A stretch of DNA of 12,182 nucleotides from Prevotella sp. CAG:1092 (GTDB lineage Bacteria; Bacteroidota; Bacteroidia; Bacteroidales; Bacteroidaceae): positions 1 through 12,182 of the forward strand of contig HF994173.1 of the NCBI GenBank assembly GCA_000436915.1. Reading direction: 5' to 3'. Position 1 is the first letter of the stretch, and the number at the start of each line of letters is the position of its first letter. The position numbers and the translations under genes were made by a program. Positions 5,349 to 12,182 of the stretch are shown piece after piece. The notes under the pieces are model-generated. The model saw nothing but the letters and a program-made list of their open reading frames with translations. It was not told the origin of the DNA and did no database searches.

Positions 5349-7712
5349 TTAGAAGACAAAAATCTTATAATCCTTGATACTACCAGGAGCACCCTGCTCA
5401 GCACGAGGAAGGTATTCGAGGGCAGAGATGGTCTGTACACTGCCAAGGTCAATAACCAAAAGGTGAGGGAATCCACTACCCTTCACAGTCTTCCAATAAG
5501 TAGACTCCTGAAGGTCAAATACCTTGTCGCCAGTATGGTTACCATTTTCCTCTTCGCTATCAGCATACTTGGTAGTCCAACTTTCGCGGCTCAAGCGTTT
5601 GCCATTGGCACCTTGAACATAGAGCTCGGCAATAGCAGCAATATCGCTACCATCGTGCAAGCTGCTACACTCAATAGCAAGATAACGTCCCTTGGCTGAC
5701 TGACCAAACTTTACAGTCTGCCATCCATTACCAGAGTTGAAAGCACCCTTAGCGGCAGGAGTCATAGAATTGAGGTCTGGCTTGTCACCGATATTATTAT
5801 GCTTATTGCTCTTTTCGAGCTGAAGTTTATTTAGTTCAGGCTTAGCCTGTCCCCAAACAACAGCATTGCGTGGACCAACAACATCAAGAACAACAACCTC
5901 ATTCCTACCCTTCTTCAACCAGCATCCAGGAACATACAATGTCTGCTGAGGACCGATACTCCAAATACGTCCCATAGCATGACCATTGACATAAACCTGT
6001 CCCTTACACCATGTTTCAAAATCAAGGAATGTGTCTCCAACCTTCTTGAGGTTGAAATAGCCACGATAGTATCCAGCCTTGCCTATAACTCTGGTCGACT
6101 TGGCCTGCTTAGCGCGGTTTAGAGCATGGATGGCTGTTTGATAATCGTCAGGAATAGTACAGCTTGCCCATGTCTTTGGCTTGATAGTATATTCATTATT
6201 GCCATATTCGGTAGTAATGGTAACATCGCCTACGATACCCTTGAAGTCTTTTATGGCACGACCGAAGTTGATACGTCCCATACCCTCAACAAGAATCATA
6301 AGCTCATCACCCTTCTTTACAGCAGGAAGGTTTACAGTCTTCTCATTCTTCACACGGTCTACCTTACCTATGTATTTTCCATTTAGGAACACCTGACCGA
6401 AGTCGTGGATGTTGGCTGAGAGAGTGCTTGCAGAAGGAATCTCAGGCAAGACACAGCGATACAACATAGAGCCCCAACCCATATCCATCTCTTCAAAAGT
6501 TTTAAGACCAGACTTGGTAATAGAGTCAACACCGAAAGCAATAGAAGCAAACTCAGATAGCTGGAACTTAGGAACTGTGACGATGCTCATTGGAGCCTTA
6601 GGAATGGCAGGCATTTTTTTGCCATCGTTATATTTTGCCATCATCTTGCGCAACTCGAAGAACTTAGGAGTTGCAAGTCCCCACTCGTTGATAGGCGCAT
6701 CATAGTCGTAAGATGTAACATCAGGAGCGAAGCCTGGAGAGTTAGCACCTGCCCAATGACCGAACGATGTTCCTCCGTGAGTCATATAGAGCGAGAAGCT
6801 AATACCCTTAGAGAGCATCTCGTCAATACCTTCAACCATATCCTTAGCAGGACGAGTTTCATGGCGAGCACCCCACTTATCAAACCATCCACTCCAGAAT
6901 TCTGAGCACATTTTTGGAGCATCAGGACGAAGCTCACCAAGACGACGGAACTGGCTGTCAATATTGGCACCGGTACCAAAGTTCATTGTCCAAACAAGGT
7001 CATCGAGTCCATTCTTAGTGAAGTTAGAAGCCCAGTCGCATTGGAACAAAGCAGGACCTACGAGTTTGCCATCGGCATTCTTCTTATACCAGTTAGCTTT
7101 CAGCACATCGCGTATTTCGCTAACATAAGCTTTGTCTTCACCATAAGAGCCATACTCATTTTCCACCTGAACCATAATGATAGGACCGCCATTCTGAATG
7201 GTCAGCGGAGCAAGCTGCTCAGCAACCTTCTCTTCAAAAATCTTCACTCGCTGCATGAAGTAAGGGTCTTGCTCACGAAGGCGGATATCTTTTTTCTTCA
7301 AAAGCCACCAAGGCAGACCTCCCATCTCCCACTCTGCGCATACATATGGACCAGGACGAACGATTACATACATACCATTCTTCTGAGCCAAACGGCAGAA
7401 AGCAGCAACATCATTATTGCCGGTGAAATCAAACTGTCCCTCCTTCTGTTCATGGATATTCCAGAACACATAGATGCAAACAGTATTCATGCCGAGAGCC
7501 TTGCACATTTTTATGCGATGGTCCCAGTAAGCTTGTGGTATACGAGGGTAATGAACTTCGGCAGCCTTTACAACAAACGGGTTGCCATTGAGTAAGAATG
7601 TGCCCTTACCAACCGTGAAGTCGCCAGCCTTTGGAGCTGCATCAGCAGCCGAAGGTGCCATGGCCATAGTGGCAGCAAGAGCAAGTGTAGTGAATAATTT
7701 GGTTAGTCTCAT
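5349..7712 (-). CDS. Secreted GH35 beta-galactosidase with C-terminal F5/8-type (CBM32-like) domain
   Basis: This 787-residue enzyme should release terminal beta-linked galactose from oligosaccharides or glycans in the periplasm or at the cell surface. Residues 1-25 are a Sec signal peptide (MRLTKLFTTLALAATMAMAP, cleavage likely after ADA). The GH35 catalytic domain runs from about 35 to 355. It contains the family signature GGPIIMVQVENEY (175-187) with the likely acid/base E186, and the nucleophile segment CSEFWSGWFDKWG with E271. Beta-sandwich regions follow, then a discoidin/CBM32-like domain from about 650 to the end (WTTKYADSEEENG ... LLVIDLG ... DYKIFVF). Length and ends fit an intact family member. 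It has its own promoter and terminator and no SusC/SusD partner in view, so it does not look like part of a polysaccharide locus. Natural substrate cannot be assigned; exo-galactosidase action is the family norm. Confidence 0.93.
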   Translation of the reverse strand: MRLTKLFTTLALAATMAMAPSAADAAPKAGDFTVGKGTFLLNGNPFVVKAAEVHYPRIPQAYWDHRIKMCKALGMNTVCIYVFWNIHEQKEGQFDFTGNNDVAAFCRLAQKNGMYVIVRPGPYVCAEWEMGGLPWWLLKKKDIRLREQDPYFMQRVKIFEEKVAEQLAPLTIQNGGPIIMVQVENEYGSYGEDKAYVSEIRDVLKANWYKKNADGKLVGPALFQCDWASNFTKNGLDDLVWTMNFGTGANIDSQFRRLGELRPDAPKMCSEFWSGWFDKWGARHETRPAKDMVEGIDEMLSKGISFSLYMTHGGTSFGHWAGANSPGFAPDVTSYDYDAPINEWGLATPKFFELRKMMAKYNDGKKMPAIPKAPMSIVTVPKFQLSEFASIAFGVDSITKSGLKTFEEMDMGWGSMLYRCVLPEIPSASTLSANIHDFGQVFLNGKYIGKVDRVKNEKTVNLPAVKKGDELMILVEGMGRINFGRAIKDFKGIVGDVTITTEYGNNEYTIKPKTWASCTIPDDYQTAIHALNRAKQAKSTRVIGKAGYYRGYFNLKKVGDTFLDFETWCKGQVYVNGHAMGRIWSIGPQQTLYVPGCWLKKGRNEVVVLDVVGPRNAVVWGQAKPELNKLQLEKSNKHNNIGDKPDLNSMTPAAKGAFNSGNGWQTVKFGQSAKGRYLAIECSSLHDGSDIAAIAELYVQGANGKRLSRESWTTKYADSEEENGNHTGDKVFDLQESTYWKTVKGSGFPHLLVIDLGSVQTISALEYLPRAEQGAPGSIKDYKIFVF

Positions 7713-7751
7713 AATATGATTATTGTATTAATTATCTATGCAAAGATGGTG

Positions 7752-7782
7752 CAAAGATAGTGTAAAATATACGAAGAGCAAA
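7752..7782 (-). promoter_or_regulatory. Bacteroidetes-type promoter for the beta-galactosidase gene
   Basis: On the minus strand TTTG (7782-7779) is followed after 19 bases by TATCTTTG (7759-7752), an exact fit to the consensus. The expected transcript start is near 7745, about 33 bases before the ATG. A second, weaker -7-like box (CATCTTTG, 7748-7741) lies 11 bases further on. Confidence 0.75.
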
Positions 7783-7812
7783 ACTTTAAGAATAAAAAAT
7801 AAGTATAAATGT

Positions 7813-7848
7813 AAAAGGTGGCGACACTAAATAGTGCCGCCACCTTTT
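7813..7848 (-). terminator. Intrinsic terminator after the OmpA-family gene
   Basis: AAAAGGTGGCG (7813-7823) pairs with CGCCACCTTTT (7838-7848). After one mismatch, CACT (7825-7828) pairs with AGTG (7833-7836) around an AAAT loop. This 15-bp GC-rich stem ends in a short U run on the transcript and lies 61 bases after the restored OmpA stop codon. It ends the TonB receptor - OmpA transcription unit ahead of the beta-galactosidase promoter. Confidence 0.8.
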
Positions 7849-7908
7849 ATTATATCAATGTGGTATTGAACTAATGTCAATAACAAAAAAAATCAATAAC
7901 GAAGGAAA

Positions 7909-8852
7909 TTATTCCTTAACCTCTACCTGACGAGACTTAGTCACCATCACTGTCTTCTCAGCCTTACCGTCTACGATGACGCAACGGTTCTTGTCATTCT
8001 CTGCGAATGGCTGAACACTGTCGCCCTTAGAGTCGGTAGCGATACGGTTTGCATCGATATTGTACTTTTCAACAAGCTCTTTCTTGAAAGAGTCTGCACG
8101 CTTCTGAGCATACTTCTTGTTGAGAGCAGAAGTACCTGTACAGTAGTATCAACAACTGTGATATACTTAGGCTCAGGCTTCTTCTCCTCAGTTACTACAG
8201 GAGCTGGAGCTACAACAGGTGCAGACTTCTTAGCCTTGTTGCCGAGACGTACGCTAACACCGAGGAACAAAGAAGTATACCAGTCGTGAGAACCATTGTT
8301 AAGACGACCATTGAACTGATCGTTGTTGTTGTCGGCACGATATTCAAGGTTCAAAGAAACATCCTTTGCGATAGCCCAATCGAGCTGAGCACCGAGACGA
8401 AGGTTTGGTGAGAACTTTGAAGAGTTGTTTGTTGTCATCTCTGACCAATTCAAGCCAACACCAGCAATACCGTAGAGGTTCAAAGCACGAGGCTTGCATG
8501 AAACCAAGTTGAGAAGATTTACCATAGCATCAAACGAACCAGTAGCATACTTAAAGTTCTGCTTATCGCCAGAGAACTCGTTGTATACCTTTGATTTCCA
8601 GCCCTCAATTCCCAAACGGGTAGAAACAATAGGATTAACGTTGCGACCTATGCTGAAGCTATATACAGGCGAGATAAGATCAGACATACCTGGAGTGTTA
8701 GGGAGCTGGATACCACCCTGAGCACTAAAGAACCAAGTTGGCTGGCATTCGCATCCACCGCAGCAAGCCTTGCCTTCATTGTCGCAAGAATGAGCATTTG
8801 CTGACATTGCTGAAAGAACAGCTGTCAATGCAATAACAAATATCTTTTTCAT
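7909..8852 (-). pseudogene. OmpA-family outer-membrane protein, internal deletion and frameshift
   Basis: The start is the ATG at 8850-8852 (MKKIFVIALTAVLSAMSANA, a signal peptide cleaved before HSCDNEG). An in-frame GTG at 8862-8864 would add MKLT but spoils the signal peptide. An eight-strand-type barrel follows (SAQGGIQLP ... LGVSVRLGN), then a Pro/Ala/Lys linker (APVVAPAPVVTEEKKPEP) and KYITVVDTTV. At 8137-8148 the frame shifts. From 8136 another frame reads GTSALNKKYAQKRADSFKKE, continues with YNIDANRI and NDKNRCVIV, and ends at TAA 7909-7911. That is the second half of the OmpA peptidoglycan-binding domain; its first half, roughly 50-60 residues by family comparison, is missing. Without the shift repaired, the product runs 55 wrong residues to a stop at 7971. 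The intact protein would anchor the outer membrane to peptidoglycan. Confidence 0.85.
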
Positions 8853-8874
8853 TGTTAATTTCACTTTTTAATGA

Positions 8875-11800
8875 TTAGAATGTCAACTTAGCTGTGAGCT
8901 GCATACGCCAACGGCTGTAGTAGTCAGAGTATGAACGCATATCGTAAGAACCCTTGTTTGTGAACTGATAACCTGTTTTCTTGCTCTCAACAACCGCACC
9001 TGCATTGTTTACCTTGTATACCTTCATGCTACCATAAGAAAGTGGTGAGTAGTAGTTGAAGCCACCCTGTGACAATGTAGCACCCCACTTCTTGTTCAAC
9101 ATGTTGGTGAAGTTGATGATATCAAGACCAATCTGGATGTAGCGAATGTCCTTACCCCACTTGAAACCAAACTTGTGGTCTACGTGAAGGTCGAGACGAT
9201 TCTCCCAATCCTCATTGTCGCAGTTGCGTTCGAATTACTGTCCACGATGGTTCTTAACATACTTCTCGCTCGACAACCACTGCTTAAAGTCTTCACCCTG
9301 CTGCTCTGGAGTCTTTGTAACAGCACCTGTTTTCTTATTTGTTACAGGAACAAACAATCCCTTAGCAACCATAGCGTCAACCTCAGCATCTGTTGGGATA
9401 TACATCAAGTCGTTGTAGCCACCATCACCATTAAGGTCACCATTTACATATATAGAATATGGTGAACCTGAGTTACCTGTGTAGATAAGACCTATAGTAG
9501 TCTTGTTGTCAATAGTGCGACCAGGGTTGTGGTTCCAATTGATGTGCTGGTAAGCAGAAACCATTACCTGGTGAGGGATATTGAAGTTTGACTTAGCAAG
9601 CTCTGGGCTATTAGGATTGCCGTGAGTATAGTTGTACTGCCAGTTAGAAGCAGCAACAGAAGAAGAACCATTGTTGATGGTCTTAGACAATCCGTAGGTG
9701 TAGCTTGCCATAAGGTCGAGACCAAAGTCGAACGACTTCTCAGCCTTAACAGAAGCGCTATAGCTATAACCCTTAGAAACATTCTCGAGTACATAGATAC
9801 CTGAGTAGTCACCTCTCTTGAACATAGGACGAACATCACCGAAGTCTGCCAAGCCCTGAGCCTGAGCCAAAGTCTTACCAGTTTCGATAACATTGTAGTT
9901 CTTAACAATCATATCGTTGAGAGTCTTAGAGTAGATACCCTCAACAGTCCAGTTGATACCAAGGAGCTTGAAGTCAACAGCAAGGTTTGCACGAAGCTGC
10001 TGAGAGAACTTGAAGTCCTTATCGAAAGCATTGATAGTCTGTAGCTTCTGTGCAGGAGTTGTTGGGTTTACTGTTGGGTCTGCCTTATAAGCATTATTAG
10101 CATTGTACTGAACTGTGATGCCATCAGTATTATATGTATTATAAGAGAACTGAGCAACACCAGTGTTAGAGAAGTTGTTTGAAATCCAAACGAAAGGTAC
10201 ACGACCAGTGAAAATACCTACACCACCACGTACGATAAGACTGTTGTTCTTAAGTGTGTTCCAACGGAAGCCAAGACGTGGCGACCACATTGGCTTAACA
10301 GCAATCTTCTGGTTTGTCTTAAGATTCCAGCCCTTCTGTGCTGCATATACATTGAATTCACCATTCTCCAATGGAGTATCAAACATGATTGGCATATCAG
10401 CACGAAGACCATAAGTGAGGTCGAAGTTGTCGGTTACAGCCCACTTGTCCTGTACATAGAAACCAAACTGACCTGCAGAGAACTTAGGAGTCCAATTCTT
10501 TGTACCAGCAACAGACTCAACAGCCTGACCATAACGGAAACGGTTTATATTGCCAGCGAAGAAGTCGGTTGGGTTGCTAAATTCGTATGTACCATAGAGA
10601 TCCTGGCAGAAAAGGTTGCCAAACTTATAGAATTCCTCGTGTGTACCGAGAGTGATGGCGTGACGACCTGCATTGATAGTGAAATTGTCAGTAAGAGTAT
10701 AGATGTCTTGATCCAAAGCATTAGCCATAGAAGAACGCTCATTACCGATACACAATGTACCACCACCAACGTTAGAAATCTGAATCATTGGGAATGGATC
10801 ACCAGGATTACGCTTGTCGCGAACAGATGTCCAGCTTGCATGGAACTCGTTGCTCATATTGTCACCAATACGGCTGTTGAGTTCGAATACCAATGCACTT
10901 GTCTTTGAGCAGAAGTCGAAAGCATAGTCGTTGGTTACAAGATTCGTTGCTGTAGCAGTTTTATTATTTTGCTTAGCATCAACGAATGACCAACGCAAAG
11001 AAGCATGGTTGCGGTCGTTGATATTCCAGTCGAGCTTCAAGCCTACCTTATCAGAATATGTATATTCCTTTGGTGTGCCAAGAGTACCACGATAGGTTAC
11101 ACCCTGAGCTGCAGCATCAGTTCTTACCTTGTCAAGAATCTGGTTTGCTACACCAAAGTCTATCTTTGACATACCATTGTTTGTAGAGAAAGCATTTTCG
11201 TACTCTTTCTTAGAGCGCTCGAAGTTAGCGAAGAAGAAGAGCTTGTCCTTAACGATAGGACCACCGAGAGTAGCACCGAGAGTCCAGTCGGTCATATCAC
11301 CATAGTCTGCAGACTCTGAACCATCATGCTTCTCGTACTTGTTAGATACCATGTCGCCATTCTGGAAGTAAGAATAAACACTTCCGTGGAACTCGTTGGT
11401 ACCAGACTTGGTGATAGCGTTGATAGCACCACCTGTAAAACCAGACTGACGGACATCGAAAGGAGCGATAGAAACGTGGAGCTGATCAATAGTCTCCATA
11501 GAGAATGGCTGTGTACCTGCCTGACCACCGTTAGCACCATTAGAAGTCAAACCGAAAACGTCGTTTGACATGGCACCATCAATCTGGATGGCATTATAAC
11601 GGTTGTTAGAACCTGCGATGTTGATAGCACCACCCTCAGTAACCTTAACAAAAGGATTTACACGAGCAATGTCAGCAACGCTGTGGTTGATAGAAGGAAG
11701 TTCTTGGATCATACGGTTGCTAATGGTCTGGGCTGCACCATTACGAGTGCCGTTTACACCAGCCTGACCGCTAACTACAACCTCTCCCAAGGTCTTGGTA

Positions 11801-12134
11801 TCGTCAGCCAACCATACCTTAAGATTGTAAGATTCACCGAGAGACAAGGAAATGTTCTCGAACTCTTTTGTCTGGGCACCGATGTAAGACACAGTCACTG
11901 TGTAAGGACCACCGGAACGCATACCCTGGATAGAGTAAATACCCTTGGCGTTGGTAACAGCTGCATACTTGGTACCTGAAGGTACGTGAACGGCCTGTAC
12001 GGTAGCACCGATAACATCCTCACCGGTTGCCTCGAGTGTTACTTTACCGTTGATGCCAGAAGTTGTACCTGAGCCATTGCTGATGACAAAACCATCATCA
12101 ACATAGCAGCAAGAAAAGCAATCTTTTTCTGCAT
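8875..12134 (-). pseudogene. Oar-like TonB-dependent outer-membrane receptor, with one frameshift and one in-frame stop
   Basis: The ATG at 12132-12134 begins a clear signal peptide (MQKKIAFLAAMLMMVLSSAMAQ). Next come a carboxypeptidase-regulatory-like domain (GKVTLEATGEDVIGATV ... TNAKGIYSIQG), a plug domain (NRMIQELPSINHSVADIARV ... NAIQIDGAMSND), and a large barrel ending RWRMQLTAKLTF, whose terminal Phe fits BAM recognition. Two lesions break it. At 12068-12069 one base is missing (CC where CCC would keep frame), so the unrepaired start ends after 31 residues. At 9235-9237 a TAA falls at codon 967 with 119 in-frame residues after it. Restoring one base gives 1087 codons exactly. Such receptors import large ligands using TonB energy; the ligand is unknown here. 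The OmpA-family gene follows after 22 bases, so the two form one unit. Its promoter lies outside the window. Confidence 0.88.
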
Positions 12135-12182
12135 AACTTTTGTAATTTGTTAATTAACGTGAGTTCGACGAATTAGAATAAG

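Noticed and set aside
5322..5699. Plus-strand 125-codon reading with a hydrophobic, signal-like stretch
   Set aside because: It lies antisense to the 3' end of the intact GH35 gene, has no family resemblance and no promoter. The hydrophobic stretch is a by-product of the opposite strand's codons.
7041..7595. Plus-strand 184-codon reading
   Set aside because: It lies fully antisense to the GH35 catalytic domain and has no recognisable domain or ribosome binding site.
8131..12072. Shared CAGGTAC motif at the OmpA and TonB receptor lesions as a sign of a common mechanism
   Set aside because: The same 7-mer also occurs at undamaged places (for example in rpsG near 3183 and near 11971), so its presence at two lesions is not informative.

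Overview
The window looks like part of a Bacteroidales genome, most likely Prevotella or a close relative. Promoters have the Bacteroidetes form (TTTG, 19-20 bases, TAnnTTTG), ribosome binding sites are weak, and the set includes a DUF3467 protein, a large Oar-like TonB-dependent receptor and a secreted GH35 beta-galactosidase. Genus is inferred from protein style and context only. Every gene I can support lies on the minus strand, so the window is transcribed from its right end to its left end.

Layout in transcription order. (1) 12134-8875: a TonB-dependent receptor, followed 22 bases later by an OmpA-family outer-membrane protein (8852-7909), with a terminator at 7813-7848. Both genes are damaged. 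(2) 7712-5349: an intact secreted GH35 beta-galactosidase with its own promoter (7752-7782) and a perfect 23-bp stem terminator (5235-5286). (3) 5234-4849: a gene-poor spacer that holds four degenerate 22-bp tandem repeats. (4) 4712-4380: a DUF3467 protein with its own promoter, a leader with competing stems, and a terminator-like hairpin. (5) 4103 to the left edge: the str operon running into the S10 operon, rpsL - rpsG - fusA - rpsJ - rplC, from a promoter at 4198-4228. The 270-base rpsL-rpsG gap contains unusual RNA-type secondary structure.

The most striking observation is damage. fusA is interrupted by exactly 288 extra bases made of three shuffled, same-orientation pieces of fusA carrying a second allele's substitutions. 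Removing 288 bases restores a 704-residue EF-G in frame. The OmpA gene lacks an internal part of its C-terminal domain and shifts frame. The TonB receptor has a one-base frameshift at the signal-peptide junction and an in-frame TAA at codon 967 of 1087. Since EF-G is essential, the simplest reading is a consensus or assembly problem, probably from mixed strains, rather than three independent pseudogenes.

I see no defence, mobile or CRISPR system. The best candidates for undescribed biology are the structured rpsL-rpsG intergenic RNA, the DUF3467 leader and the 22-bp repeat array. All are inferences from visible complementarity and need comparative support.
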